Part shown: in pieces, positions 1-9,289 of the stretch | How positions within the stretch are numbered: the first letter of the stretch is position 1 | How the letters are laid out: each line of letters begins with the position of its first letter | Assembly: GCA_009738435.1 (NCBI GenBank) | Contig: CP046522.1 | Location: 121,249-185,248, forward strand | DNA length: 64,000 nt | Origin: Clostridium bovifaecis | GTDB lineage: Bacteria > Bacillota > Clostridia > Clostridiales > Clostridiaceae | Reading direction: 5' to 3' | Position numbers and translations under genes: made by a program | The notes under the pieces: model-generated | The model's database searches: none | Seen by the model: only the letters and a program-made list of their open reading frames with translations | What the model was told of the DNA's origin: nothing

Positions 1-939
1 TTTGAAAATATAATAGGACATGAAACCATCAAAAGTCAAATAGAAAACTCAATAGTCTCAGGAAAATTTTCTCATGCTCATCTTATAACAGGTGAAGATG
101 GACTTGGAAAAAGTCTTATTGGAAGAGAAATTGCTTTAAAGATTTTGGGCAAGGAAACAAATAGAGCCTATGTTGATATTATGGAGTGGAGAACAGGAAA
201 GAATAAGCAATCAATTGGTGTAGATGATATAAGGGCCATAATAAAAGAAGTAAATAAAAAGCCTTATGAAGGTGATAAAAAAGTTGTAATAGTGTATGAA
301 GCACATAAGATGACGGCGGAAGCTCAAAATGCCTTTTTAAAGACTATAGAAGAACCACCTAAAGGGGTTACTATAATACTTCTTAGCGAAAATTTAGAAC
401 TTATATTAGAAACCATAAAATCTAGATGTCAAATTCATAAACTAAAAAGATTAAATCTTGTAGAGATGAGAGAATATGTTACAAGAGAGTATCCTTATCT
501 AGAGGAAATGGAGATAAGGCAGGTTATAACTTTTAGTGAAGGGATACCAGGGCGGAGTAAGTTCTTTTTAGATGACGAGGCATTTAAGAATCTTAGGAAT
601 ACAATCATAAAAATACTTCTTTTATTAAACGGGAAAGAGAAGCATATAGTGAAAGAATATGAAGAGTTTTTCTACAAATATAAAGACCAGTGGGAAGAAG
701 TGTTAAGTTGCTTTGTTTCTTATGTGAGAGATGTTATTGTTTATAAGGAGATGGGAAAGAGTGAAGTTATTATAAATAATGATAAAATAGAAGAAATAAA
801 AGAACTTTCAAATATATATTCTTTTAAGGAACTAAGTAAAATTGTTGATATAATAAATGATGTGCGAGAGAAATTAGAAAGAAGAGTTAATTCAGCATTG
901 GCTTTTAATATGATGCTGCTTAAGATGCAGGAGGTCTAG
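1..939 (+). CDS. holB: DNA polymerase III delta' subunit, 5' end cut by window
   Basis: This is the clamp-loader delta' subunit, which helps load the sliding clamp onto DNA. The frame is open from base 1, so only the first few codons are missing; 312 residues are visible. A degenerate P-loop (GEDGLGKS) lies near residue 40 and is followed by the sensor-like stretch VYEAHKMTAEAQNAFLKTIEEPP, typical of HolB/DnaX family AAA+ proteins (here given only as a landmark; the key part is AQNAFLKTIEEPP). SRCQ, the sensor region, follows. A TTG at 145 is not a credible start because the homology continues upstream of it. The stop is one base from the ricT start, so the two genes are translationally linked. 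The holB-ricT order is the standard Firmicutes arrangement near the origin. Confidence 0.93.
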   Translation, partial: FENIIGHETIKSQIENSIVSGKFSHAHLITGEDGLGKSLIGREIALKILGKETNRAYVDIMEWRTGKNKQSIGVDDIRAIIKEVNKKPYEGDKKVVIVYEAHKMTAEAQNAFLKTIEEPPKGVTIILLSENLELILETIKSRCQIHKLKRLNLVEMREYVTREYPYLEEMEIRQVITFSEGIPGRSKFFLDDEAFKNLRNTIIKILLLLNGKEKHIVKEYEEFFYKYKDQWEEVLSCFVSYVRDVIVYKEMGKSEVIINNDKIEEIKELSNIYSFKELSKIVDIINDVREKLERRVNSALAFNMMLLKMQEV

Positions 940-940
940 A

Positions 941-1852
941 ATGATAACAGTAGTAGGTATAAGATTTAAGAAATCAGGTAAGATATATTACTTTGACCCA
1001 AATAAATTAGATATAAAAAGTGGTGATAATGTAATAGTTGAAACAGTAAGAGGTATAGAATTTGGTCAGTGCGTCATAGGGCCAAAGGAGATAAGTGAGA
1101 ATGAAGTTATAACTCAACTTAAAAACGTTATAAGAAAAGCTACTGAAGAAGATGCCCAAAAGCATGATGAAAATAGAAGAAGACAAGAAGAAGCTTTAAA
1201 GGTGTGTACAGAAAAAATTGAAAAGCATAAGCTGCCAATGAAGCTTATAGATGTAGAATATACCTTTGACAATAACAAAATAATATTTTATTTTACAGCA
1301 GAAGGCAGAGTAGACTTTAGAGAATTAGTTAAAGACTTAGCCGCTGTGTTTAGAACAAGAATAGAGTTGAGACAAATAGGGGTTAGAGATGAAGCTAAAA
1401 TGGTAGGTGGACTTGGTCCTTGTGGAAGACCAATGTGCTGTTCTTCTTTCTTAGGAGACTTCGTACCAGTATCAATAAAGATGGCTAAAGAGCAAAATCT
1501 ATCTCTTAATCCTACTAAGATATCTGGAATCTGTGGAAGATTAATGTGCTGCCTAAACTATGAACAATCAACTTATGAGGATATAAAAAAGGAACTCCCT
1601 AAAGTAGATGCTATTGTTGATACACCTTACGGAAGAGGTCAAATTGTACACAATTCTGTGGTAAATGAAAGTGCTAAAGTTAAGATTAAGACTTCAGATG
1701 GAGAAGACATCATAAAGGAAGTAAAAATTCAAGAGATGACATTAATATCTGGAGAGTATGAATATGCAGATTCTATCAGTGAAGATGATATTAAGTTAGA
1801 AGCTGAAGACTTAGATGATAAGACTTTAAGAGAATTATTAGAGGAGAACTAA
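941..1852 (+). CDS. ricT: PSP1-domain protein RicT/YaaT
   Basis: A 303-residue member of the PSP1/RicT family. In Bacillus subtilis RicT works with RicA and RicF in a cytoplasmic complex needed for phosphorelay activity, competence, sporulation and RNase Y-dependent mRNA processing. The N-terminal PSP1 domain starts VVGIRFKKSGKIYYFDP. Two cysteine motifs, CGRPMCC and CGRLMCCLNYE, lie near residues 160-200 and are the signature of the family; in the Ric complex such cysteines bind Fe-S clusters. The ATG is one base after the holB stop, with its AGGAGG inside the end of holB. Function is by family; no local evidence for partners RicA or RicF. Confidence 0.93.
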   Translation: MITVVGIRFKKSGKIYYFDPNKLDIKSGDNVIVETVRGIEFGQCVIGPKEISENEVITQLKNVIRKATEEDAQKHDENRRRQEEALKVCTEKIEKHKLPMKLIDVEYTFDNNKIIFYFTAEGRVDFRELVKDLAAVFRTRIELRQIGVRDEAKMVGGLGPCGRPMCCSSFLGDFVPVSIKMAKEQNLSLNPTKISGICGRLMCCLNYEQSTYEDIKKELPKVDAIVDTPYGRGQIVHNSVVNESAKVKIKTSDGEDIIKEVKIQEMTLISGEYEYADSISEDDIKLEAEDLDDKTLRELLEEN

Positions 1853-1864
1853 GGAGGAAGTTAT

Positions 1865-2068
1865 ATGAAAGCAGTTATAAAAGTTTCTAACCTTCGCTCT
1901 CAAAGTGATGTAGGCAATATAAGAACAGCTTTAAGCAATGAAGAAGGAGTTATAGCTTGTCATATAAAAAGAGAAAAGGGAGAAGTAGATGTAGTATATG
2001 ATACTTACTTCATCAATCTAGAGAAAATACAGGACTTGCTAGATGATATGGGATATACTGTAATATAA
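1865..2068 (+). CDS. Small HMA-fold-like protein without metal-binding cysteines
   Basis: A 67-residue protein with the beta-alpha-beta pattern of heavy-metal-associated (HMA) domains: MKAVIKVSNLRSQSDVGNIR, then GVIACHIKREKGEVDVVYD and a final LLDDMGYTV. The loop that would carry CxxC in a copper chaperone reads NLRSQSD, so metal binding by that motif is not expected. It follows ricT by 12 bases with a good AAGGAGGAAG ribosome site and is probably in the same transcript. The HMA assignment is structural inference from a short sequence; the role is unknown. Confidence 0.7.
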   Translation: MKAVIKVSNLRSQSDVGNIRTALSNEEGVIACHIKREKGEVDVVYDTYFINLEKIQDLLDDMGYTVI

Positions 2069-2167
2069 AATTTAAGCTTTTAAATTTTAAATAAACGTGG
2101 TAAAATAAAGGAGGCATGTACATATTAAGCAATTACATGCACCTAAAGTTTTGAGGAGGTGTTTTTC

Positions 2168-2341
2168 ATGGCATTTAAAATCAGTGATTCATGTGTAAGC
2201 TGTGGAGCTTGTGCTTCTGAATGTCCAGTTGGAGCAATCAATCAAGGAGATACTCAATTTGACATTGATGCAAATACTTGCATAGATTGTGGAAACTGTG
2301 CTAATGTTTGTCCAGTTGGAGCGATTTCAGCTGACGAATAA
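2168..2341 (+). CDS. 2x[4Fe-4S] ferredoxin
   Basis: A 57-residue clostridial-type ferredoxin, a soluble low-potential electron carrier for fermentative redox enzymes. Two classic cluster motifs are seen, CVSCGACASECP near residues 9-20 and CIDCGNCANVCP near residues 38-49, each CxxCxxCxxxCP. The ATG at 2168 follows GAGGAGGTG at a 7-base spacing; an upstream in-frame ATG would add three residues but has worse spacing. It is monocistronic: 100 bases of spacer with a small hairpin precede it and a strong terminator follows at once. Confidence 0.96.
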   Translation: MAFKISDSCVSCGACASECPVGAINQGDTQFDIDANTCIDCGNCANVCPVGAISADE

Positions 2342-2349
2342 TAGTAAAT

Positions 2350-2382
2350 AAAAAAGGTCGTCATTATGACGACCTTTTTTAT
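2350..2382. terminator. Bidirectional terminator between ferredoxin and lrgB
   Basis: Perfect hairpin AAGGTCGTCAT/ATGACGACCTT with A and T tracts on both sides, placed between two convergent genes, so it can stop transcription from both. Confidence 0.9.
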
Positions 2383-3083
2383 TGGACAAACACGCTAAGC
2401 ACTTTAAGTATTATAGGTGCTAAAAAAACAGTAATAAGCCCAGCTAAGCCAATAGATAGTCCGCTCATAGCTCCTTCAGTTTCTCCAAGCTCAATAGCCT
2501 TGGTTGTTCCTATTGCATGAGATGCAGTACCAATAGCAATGCCAACAGCTATCTTATCTTTGATTCTAAATAGCTTTAAGGTTGCAGGACCTATAACTGC
2601 ACCCATTATGCCAGTTAAGATTATAGCAGCTACTGTTATTGATGGTATTCCTCCTAATTGCTTCGATATCTCAACTCCTATAGGTGTTGTTACTGACTTT
2701 GGAACTAAGGAAGCGTTAAATGAAGCATCTAATCCAAAGAAGTAATTTAATATAATCACACTGGTAATCCCTATAAAAGAACCGCCGGTAATTCCAATCA
2801 ATATAGGAAGGGAATGCTTCTTCAATAGGTTTATTTTTTTATAAAGAGGGACAGCTAGTATAACTGTGGAAGGCCCTAAAAAGAAGGATACAAACTGACC
2901 GCCTTTATTATAGTCATCTAAACTGATATTAAATCTCATTAAAAAGCTTATTATTAAGATAATACTTATTAGAAGCGGATTAAATAAAGTAATTTTTGTT
3001 CTAGAATATATTAAGTATCCAATTTCAAAGGTAATTAATGAAATCAAGATTCCAAAAAGAGGGGTAGATAAAAGTGCATTCAT
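2379..3083 (-). CDS. lrgB: LrgB-family membrane protein
   Basis: A 234-residue multi-pass membrane protein of the LrgB/YohK family, partner of LrgA. These pairs were first described as antiholin-like modulators of murein hydrolase export and cell lysis; related pairs in other bacteria and plants carry pyruvate or glycolate. Recognisable family stretches are FFLGPSTVILAVPLYK and the conserved glycine-rich IGTASHAIGTTKA near the C-terminus. Its start overlaps the lrgA stop by four bases (ATGA), showing translational coupling. Substrate cannot be told from sequence. Confidence 0.9.
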   Translation of the reverse strand: MNALLSTPLFGILISLITFEIGYLIYSRTKITLFNPLLISIILIISFLMRFNISLDDYNKGGQFVSFFLGPSTVILAVPLYKKINLLKKHSLPILIGITGGSFIGITSVIILNYFFGLDASFNASLVPKSVTTPIGVEISKQLGGIPSITVAAIILTGIMGAVIGPATLKLFRIKDKIAVGIAIGTASHAIGTTKAIELGETEGAMSGLSIGLAGLITVFLAPIILKVLSVFVQ

Positions 3084-3430
3084 GATTTACCACCTTTCAA
3101 TATAATTTGAACTATTATCCCTGTAGCCACTAGTACTATTATTGTAGAAATAAAGGACACAGCAATAATAGCAAACCAATTCCCTCTAAGCAGGGAAAAG
3201 CTTGAGATTAATCCAACGCCTGCTGGAATAAAGAAAATGGCTAGGTGGTCTAATAAAAAGTTACTGATTTCTTCAATCATATCTAGTTTAATAACCCCTG
3301 TATATAATAATCCTAAAAGTATAAGCATCCCGATAACACTGCCAGGTATAGGAAGATTAAGGCTCTTTTGAAGCAATTCACCTAAAAAGTATATCCCAAG
3401 GATAATAGAAGCTTGTCTTAGCAGTTTCAA
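3080..3430 (-). CDS. lrgA: LrgA/CidA-family holin-like protein
   Basis: A 116-residue membrane protein with about four hydrophobic segments, family LrgA/CidA. The conserved LNLPIPGSVIGMLIL segment is near residue 30. The start is taken as TTG at 3430, seven bases after GGAGGTG; the longer frame from 3457 begins before this ribosome site and adds a hydrophilic stretch not seen in the family. It forms a two-gene operon with lrgB. No lytS/lytR regulator is next to it. Confidence 0.88.
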   Translation of the reverse strand: MKLLRQASIILGIYFLGELLQKSLNLPIPGSVIGMLILLGLLYTGVIKLDMIEEISNFLLDHLAIFFIPAGVGLISSFSLLRGNWFAIIAVSFISTIIVLVATGIIVQIILKGGKS

Positions 3431-3806
3431 CTTTTCACCTCCATTTATGTGAAACATTATATTTATATAGTTAGTTTAAATAAATTTTGAAAAGCAATAC
3501 TTACCTTAAAATGGTATATGTGAAAAATTATACTTCATACACAACACTAAGTTAAAAAATTAACTTACTATTATAATATAACTTTTTAAAGCTAAAAGCT
3601 CAATTATAAGAATAGGAAAACAAGAAAGACTATTCTATATATTTAAAACTCTATACATAAAAGTATAAATAAGAGGATAAGATAGCTATGAATTGTTATA
3701 AATTTAACAAAAACGACATATGTATACTAGAAAAACTTATGGTATAGCATATGTATATAGAAAATGTTAGAATATGGGGTATAATATTAATAAAGTGGTG
3801 ATAAAT
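3431..3806. other. Intergenic region between divergent lrgA and trmN6
   Basis: About 375 bases of very AT-rich DNA holding the promoters of two divergent genes. No convincing operator, RNA motif or hidden gene was seen. Confidence 0.5.
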
Positions 3807-4556
3807 ATGGATATAAGTTTAGTAAGAGAAGATGAAAGCTTAGATGATTTACAATTAAAAGGACTTCATGTAATACAAAAAAAGGAAGGATTTAGATTTG
3901 GAGTAGATGCAGTTTTACTAGCTAACTTCGCTCAAGTGAAAAAGGGAAGCAAGGTTGTAGACTTATGTAGTGGAACAGGGATAATTCCATTTATTATTGC
4001 AGGAAAATCAGAAGCAGCAAGAATAACAGGTATTGAGATACAAGAGGAAATGGTAGAGATGGCTCAAAGGTCAGTTCAGCTTAATAAATTAGAGAATAAA
4101 ATTGATTTTATAAAGGGTGATTTGACAAACTTAGAGCTTTTAAAGGGCATATCGAAAGCTGATGTAGTTACAGTAAATCCACCGTATAAGCTTGCCAATT
4201 CAGGTATAATAAATCCTAGTGACAAAATGGCAATAGCAAGACACGAAATTTGCTGTACTTTAGAAGATGTGATAATTGCCTGTAGGACCTTATTAAATGA
4301 TAATAAAAGGATGTATATGGTACATAGGCCAGATAGATTAGCAGATATAATAACTTTGATGAGAAAGCATAAAATAGAGCCTAAAAGGATACAAATGGTT
4401 CATCCGAATACAAAGAAAGCTCCTAATATTGTGTTAGTAGAAGGTCAAAGGGATGGAGGGGCCTTCTTAAAATGGGAAGAGCCTATATTTGTTTATGATG
4501 AGGAAGGAAATTATTCAGAACAAATAAATAAAATTTATAATAGAAGTAACCAGTAA
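3807..4556 (+). CDS. trmN6: tRNA1(Val) adenine-37 N6-methyltransferase-type protein
   Basis: A 249-residue SAM-dependent methyltransferase of the TrmN6/YfiC (B. subtilis YabB) group, which methylates N6 of adenosine 37 in tRNA. The SAM-binding motif VVDLCSGTGIIPF is near residue 45, the acidic end of strand two follows at GIEIQEEM, and the catalytic NPPY tetrad (VTVNPPYKL) is near residue 118. The start at 3807 (MDISLVREDES) follows GTGGTG; the frame is open 11 codons upstream but without a ribosome site. Conserved synteny with rsmI supports the call. Confidence 0.9.
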   Translation: MDISLVREDESLDDLQLKGLHVIQKKEGFRFGVDAVLLANFAQVKKGSKVVDLCSGTGIIPFIIAGKSEAARITGIEIQEEMVEMAQRSVQLNKLENKIDFIKGDLTNLELLKGISKADVVTVNPPYKLANSGIINPSDKMAIARHEICCTLEDVIIACRTLLNDNKRMYMVHRPDRLADIITLMRKHKIEPKRIQMVHPNTKKAPNIVLVEGQRDGGAFLKWEEPIFVYDEEGNYSEQINKIYNRSNQ

Positions 4557-4647
4557 CCAGTAAGAATTTAGTATATTAGAGGTTATAAAGTTAAAAGTGA
4601 AATGTAGTGTTTCATAGGAAGAAAATTAACAGGAGGAGGGAAAAGTT

Positions 4648-5511
4648 GTGGCTGGAAGATTGTATGTGGTTCCGACCCCAATCGGAAATTTAAAGGATAT
4701 AACATTAAGGGCTTTAGAGGTGTTAGAAAATGTGGATTTAGTAGCAGCAGAGGATACAAGGCAGAGTTTGAAGCTCTTAAATCACTTTAACATAAAAAAG
4801 TCTCTTATAAGCTACCATAAGTTTAATGAAAATGAGAAGAGTGAAAACATTATAGACATATTGAAAGAAGGAAAGAGTATAGCTTTAGTATCTGATGCAG
4901 GTACGCCAGGAATATCAGACCCAGGAAGTGTTATTATAAAGAAATGTATAGAAGAAGGAATAGATTTTGAAGTTTTAACTGGGGCTACTGCTGTAACTAC
5001 AGCACTTGTTTACTCTGGACTTGACACTACAAAATTTCTATTTAGAGGATTCTTGCCTAGAGAGAATAAAGATAGAGTTCCTATTATAAAAGATTTGAAA
5101 GATAGGGAAGAAACCTTAATTTTTTATGAATCTCCTCACAGACTTTTAAAGACTTTGGAGTTCTTATACGAAAATTTAGGAGATAGACAAATTGCTATAT
5201 GTAGGGAGCTTACTAAACTTTATGAGGAAGTAGTAAGAAGAAGTTTAAGTGAGGCTTTGGATTACTACAAAGAAAAAGAACCAAGGGGGGAATATGTGCT
5301 CGTAGTTCAAGGAAAGAGTGAGGAAGAAAAGAAGAAAGAAGAAGAAGAAGTATGGCAGGAGCTCACTATAGAAAAGCATATTGAAAAGTATATGTATGAA
5401 GGTATAAGTAAAAAAGATGCTGTAAAAAGGGTGGCTAAAGACAGAAATATGGCTAAATCAGAGGTGTATAAATATTCTTTGAATCTATCCGACAAGAATA
5501 GAGATTTCTAA
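4648..5511 (+). CDS. rsmI: 16S rRNA 2'-O-ribose C1402 methyltransferase
   Basis: A 287-residue RsmI, which methylates the ribose of C1402 in the decoding centre of 16S rRNA. The N-terminal tetrapyrrole-methylase-like fold shows LYVVPTPIGNLKDITLRAL, then AAEDTRQS, SYHKFNE and LVSDAGTPGISDPG, all family hallmarks. The C-terminus ends in a helical KKDAVKRVAKDRNMAKSEVY segment, also standard. The start is GTG at 4648 behind AGGAGGAGGG. It lies 92 bases after trmN6 and is probably in the same operon. Confidence 0.96.
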   Translation: MAGRLYVVPTPIGNLKDITLRALEVLENVDLVAAEDTRQSLKLLNHFNIKKSLISYHKFNENEKSENIIDILKEGKSIALVSDAGTPGISDPGSVIIKKCIEEGIDFEVLTGATAVTTALVYSGLDTTKFLFRGFLPRENKDRVPIIKDLKDREETLIFYESPHRLLKTLEFLYENLGDRQIAICRELTKLYEEVVRRSLSEALDYYKEKEPRGEYVLVVQGKSEEEKKKEEEEVWQELTIEKHIEKYMYEGISKKDAVKRVAKDRNMAKSEVYKYSLNLSDKNRDF

Positions 5512-5697
5512 GCTAAAGCAGCATGTAAAAAATACCCATGAAACCGGGAAAATTGTTTGTTGGAATAATTTTACATTATATTATCTGTAACCCAGTTACA
5601 TAAAATTAAACATTTTGCTACTGTAAATGTTATCTTTTTAATGATATAATAAAATGTATGAAAGTGAATCAAATAGATTATAAAGGGGATGAGAAAA

Positions 5698-6852
5698 GTG
5701 CATAAAAAGGTAGCTTCAGTAGTAACTACAGCAGTTTTATTAGTTACTATGAGTACAACTGCGGTTATTGCAGACCCGTTATCGGACAGACTTAAGGATC
5801 AAGAGACTAGACTGCAACAGCACAGAAATGATTACACAAGTGCACAGGATAAAGTAGAAGCGATAGAAAGACAAATTGAGCATTTTGATGAACAAATAGA
5901 AACTTTAATGGCAGAAATTGAAGAAAATAAAACTAAAATGAAGTCAATTCAAAACGATATAGAATTAGCTCAAAATGAAATAGAAAAAGCTCAAAAGGAA
6001 ATGGAAGAAGAGCAAGAGCTATATAACGAAAGAATGAAAACAATGTACATGAATGGCGTAGGCGGATACTTAGATGTAATCCTAGGCGCAGATGATTTAA
6101 GTGACTTAGTTGAGAAAATTGAAGCTGTTAAACAGCTTACTGAATTAGATAAAAAGATAGTTAAAGAATTAAAACAAAAACAAGAAGATTTAAAAGTAAG
6201 ACAAGAAAATCTTAAAAAAGAGCAAGACAAGCTAGAAGCTTTAAATAAATCTCAGCAAGAAAAGATTAAAAAGCTAGAAGCGGATAAGAAAGAACAGGAC
6301 AAGCTTATTCAAGAAGCGAGAAGACAAAGTGCAGCATATTCTGATGTATTAAAAGATGATCAAGCACAAATAAGCCAAACTAAAAAGTTAATAAAAGAAG
6401 CAAAAGAAAGATTAAAAGCATCATCAAATTCTAATACTAGTTCATCAGGCAGCAAAAATAACAGTAGACCTTCAAGGGGCTCATCAGCAGATTACTCATC
6501 TGATGCTGTAATTGCTTATGCATCAGAATTTTTAGGTACTCCTTATGTTTGGGGAGCAAATGGACCAGAGACTTTTGACTGTTCAGGATTTACAAAGTAT
6601 GTATATGCTCATTTTGGAGTAAGACTTCCAAGGGTTTCTCGAGACCAAGCTGAAGTAGGAACTTATGTAGAAAAGGGAGATTTGCAACCAGGAGACTTAG
6701 TATTCTTTAAGAAGGGTGGGGCTCCAGTTCATCACGTAGGTATATATGTAGGAAATGGATCTTATATTCATGCTCCAAGAACAGGGGATGTAGTTAAAAT
6801 AAGCTCACTATCAGGAAGATCAGATTACGCATGGGCAAGAAGAGTTAGATAA
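5698..6852 (+). CDS. Secreted coiled-coil NlpC/P60 peptidoglycan endopeptidase
   Basis: A 384-residue secreted hydrolase that cuts peptide stems in peptidoglycan. A signal peptide (hydrophobic VASVVTTAVLLVTMSTTAVIA type, cleavage after AxA-like ending) is followed by a long coiled coil, about residues 30-245, rich in E/K/Q, as in CwlO/PcsB-type enzymes. A Ser/Asn linker leads to the NlpC/P60 domain, about residues 270-384, with catalytic Cys in FDCSGFTKY and His in HHVGIYVG. The GTG at 5698 is preferred because AAAGGGGATG lies at proper distance; the ATG at 5689 overlaps that site. Coiled-coil NlpC enzymes are often controlled by FtsEX, but none is encoded here. Confidence 0.92.
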   Translation: MHKKVASVVTTAVLLVTMSTTAVIADPLSDRLKDQETRLQQHRNDYTSAQDKVEAIERQIEHFDEQIETLMAEIEENKTKMKSIQNDIELAQNEIEKAQKEMEEEQELYNERMKTMYMNGVGGYLDVILGADDLSDLVEKIEAVKQLTELDKKIVKELKQKQEDLKVRQENLKKEQDKLEALNKSQQEKIKKLEADKKEQDKLIQEARRQSAAYSDVLKDDQAQISQTKKLIKEAKERLKASSNSNTSSSGSKNNSRPSRGSSADYSSDAVIAYASEFLGTPYVWGANGPETFDCSGFTKYVYAHFGVRLPRVSRDQAEVGTYVEKGDLQPGDLVFFKKGGAPVHHVGIYVGNGSYIHAPRTGDVVKISSLSGRSDYAWARRVR

Positions 6853-6883
6853 ATTAGAATAGAATAAAAGATTTACATATAAT

Positions 6884-6912
6884 AAAAACGCCGAATTTTT
6901 CGGCGTTTTTAT
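6884..6912 (+). terminator. Terminator of the NlpC/P60 gene
   Basis: Hairpin ACGCCGAA/TTCGGCGT followed by a T run, 30 bases after the stop codon. Confidence 0.9.
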
Positions 6913-6922
6913 TATATAAAAA

Positions 6923-6948
6923 AACCTCATAAAATACTTTATGAGGTT
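6923..6948 (-). terminator. Terminator of abrB
   Basis: Hairpin AACCTCATAAA/TTTATGAGGTT just after abrB on the minus strand, with a T tract on the abrB side. Confidence 0.75.
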
Positions 6949-6959
6949 AAGGTAATTGG

Positions 6960-7208
6960 CTATTTTACTTCTTCTTTTAAAGATTCTAAGCAGCTTTTGC
7001 AGATATTTTTTCCTTTGTAGTTTATAACGTTTCTAGCATCCCCACAGAAGATACATGCTGGCTCATATTTCTTAAGTATTATTTGCTCACCATCTACATA
7101 AATTTCTAAAGCGTCTTTTTCTGCTATATCTAAAGTTCTTCTTAATTCTATTGGAATAACAATTCTTCCTAATTCGTCTACTCTTCTTACTACACCTGTT
7201 GATTTCAT
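6960..7208 (-). CDS. abrB: AbrB/SpoVT-type transition-state regulator with zinc ribbon
   Basis: An 82-residue DNA-binding regulator. The N-terminal swapped-hairpin domain is classic AbrB (MKSTGVVRRVDELGRIVIPI). The C-terminus has CIFCGD and CKSC motifs, a small zinc-ribbon tail also found in clostridial AbrB. AbrB represses post-exponential genes in growing cells and Spo0A relieves this. Its position after rsmI matches the B. subtilis order. The long AT-rich upstream region may hold autoregulatory sites, but none could be pinned down. Confidence 0.92.
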   Translation of the reverse strand: MKSTGVVRRVDELGRIVIPIELRRTLDIAEKDALEIYVDGEQIILKKYEPACIFCGDARNVINYKGKNICKSCLESLKEEVK

Positions 7209-7899
7209 TAATATTTCCTCCTTAAATTAACTTATAATTAACTAGTAACTACTACTAGAAATTTACCTTACATATTTCGACAACTTTATACTTAAATAAT
7301 AACAAATGTGACAAAAGAAGTCAATATGTAAAATGATTTATTTTTGATATTGTTACAAATTTCTTATTAAATTCCATCTAAAGTTAATATACTACCAAAT
7401 TATTCAAAAGTCAATAGATTTTTTGTAAATAAAATACAAATCGAAAAATAGGGCAAAATGAGGTAAAACCAAGGATTCAAGAGGAAAGTGTTCAAAAAAT
7501 GTTTAAAAAATAGTAATATGTTGTAAAAATAACAGCTGAAATATATGACAAAGAAAATAGTAATTAACTGGATAATAGGAGTGCCAATGTCGAAAGAACA
7601 ATATAAACTAGAGCTTAAATTAAATACTTCTATACAGAAAGTATAATACAGTGAATTTTATGTATATTATTAGCGTATAAAGAGAAAATACTGTTCAAGA
7701 ATTTTCTAAATCTTTAAATAAATATGAAAATAAAGCCATTTCCATAAGAGTTATGCAAAATGAATGTAAAAAATAAGAAAAATTTTATAGCTTAAATAGG
7801 AAGTAAGATTAATTTTAAATTGATATTAGAACATATTTCGGTGCTATAATATTGTATAAGATATAAATTGAAGCGTATTATCAAAAGGCAGGTGAAATA
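7209..7899. other. Long intergenic region with possible gene remnant
   Basis: About 690 bases between divergent genes. Near 7586 an ATG behind AGGAG opens 19 codons (MSKEQYKLELKLNTSIQKV), and a different frame from 7681 gives a protein-like RENTVQEFSKSLNKYENKA and onward to 7776. Together they look like the two ends of a decayed small gene on the plus strand, but no family was recognised. The rest is AT-rich and featureless. Confidence 0.35.
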
Positions 7900-9276
7900 A
7901 TGGATCAGATAATAAAGGATATAAAAGATACCATAGGAAATATTGGAGGAGCTGCCTATATAGTTGGGGGATATATTAGAGATAAATTTCTTAAAAATAA
8001 TAAAGATTTTAAGGATCTAGATATAATATTTGATGGAGATATTAATCTATTTATAAAAGAATTAAAGTATAAGGGGTATAATATATTTGTTTTAAAAGAA
8101 GAAATAGGTATATATAGAGCCATTATCAAGGATAAAATTTTAGATATAGCAGTACTTAAAGAGGATAGCATAGAAGAAGATTTAAAGAGCAGAGACTTTA
8201 CTATAAATGCTATAGCTCTTAAGTTAGTTGATAACAAGATAGTTGACCCTTTTAGAGGAAGAGCGCATATAGATGCTAAACTTATTCATGAGGTTAGTGA
8301 AGATAGTATAAAGAAAGATAGAATTAGAATATTAAGAGCATATAGATTTGCTATTAAATATGGAATGCATTTTAGTAGAGCTTGCGAAGAGCATATTATA
8401 AAAGAATGCAAATATATAAAGTTTTCACCAAAAGAAAGGATTTTTAATGAACTTATAGAAATAATAAGAGAGGATAAAAATGGAATTGCATTCGAGGAAC
8501 TAGATAAATGTGATGTACTTAAAGAATTACTTCCATATATTGAGGAACTTAAAACTGTGGGAAAGTGCAAGTACCATATAGAGGATGCATTTACACACAT
8601 GAATTTAGTTTATCTTAATTCTAAAGAGCTTTTAAGAGGTGCAATTAGTGTAAAAGGATTAGATTTAAGTATATTTGCATCTGAACTTGGGGAAGTTCCT
8701 CTAGGTATATACTTTTCTTTAGCGGCCTTTTGTCATGATATAGGCAAAGCAAAGTGCTATAAAGAGGTTAATGATAAGGTTAGTTTTATAGGTCATGATG
8801 AAGAAGGTGCTAAAATTATGAGGGAGGTTTGCAATAATCTAGGCTTGCCGAAAAAGGCAGAAAGATTTATAACAATTTTGACTGAAGCTCATATGTATCC
8901 TTTAAGCCTTTGTAAGAATAATATTAAAAATTATAAGAAGAGCTTTTATAAGTTCTTTTCAAAATATGGGCAATACATACCTTATATACTTGCATTATCT
9001 TATTGCGACATGCATGCTACAAAGATGCTTTATGACCCAGATAATGAGGAAAATTTATTTAAAGAATATATTGAAAAACTTCTAGAAGAATATAAATTCT
9101 ATAAACATATCAAGGAAGTCAGATTCATAGATGGAAGGGAGGTTATTGAAATAACGGGGGTAAAAGGAGAAGAGATAAAAAAGCTTATTGAAGAAATGGA
9201 TAGAAAGGTATATTATAGGGAAGTAAATAATAGAGATGAGGCCTTAAAATATTTAAGGGGTAAATCAAAAATCTGA
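7900..9276 (+). CDS. CCA tRNA nucleotidyltransferase / poly(A) polymerase family with HD domain
   Basis: A 458-residue class II nucleotidyltransferase. The head domain has [12 protein letters not shown] and the metal-binding DLDIIF pair, then [11 protein letters not shown] and DPFRGR with RILRAYRFA, the nucleotide-selecting region. The middle and C-terminus carry an HD phosphohydrolase motif ([13 protein letters not shown]). Such proteins add or repair the tRNA CCA end or add poly(A) tails; clostridia may carry several paralogues, so the exact activity is not decided by sequence. It is followed 13 bases later by an aldolase gene, suggesting co-transcription. Confidence 0.85.
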   Translation: MDQIIKDIKDTIGNIGGAAYIVGGYIRDKFLKNNKDFKDLDIIFDGDINLFIKELKYKGYNIFVLKEEIGIYRAIIKDKILDIAVLKEDSIEEDLKSRDFTINAIALKLVDNKIVDPFRGRAHIDAKLIHEVSEDSIKKDRIRILRAYRFAIKYGMHFSRACEEHIIKECKYIKFSPKERIFNELIEIIREDKNGIAFEELDKCDVLKELLPYIEELKTVGKCKYHIEDAFTHMNLVYLNSKELLRGAISVKGLDLSIFASELGEVPLGIYFSLAAFCHDIGKAKCYKEVNDKVSFIGHDEEGAKIMREVCNNLGLPKKAERFITILTEAHMYPLSLCKNNIKNYKKSFYKFFSKYGQYIPYILALSYCDMHATKMLYDPDNEENLFKEYIEKLLEEYKFYKHIKEVRFIDGREVIEITGVKGEEIKKLIEEMDRKVYYREVNNRDEALKYLRGKSKI

Positions 9277-9289
9277 AAGGAGTATGGCT

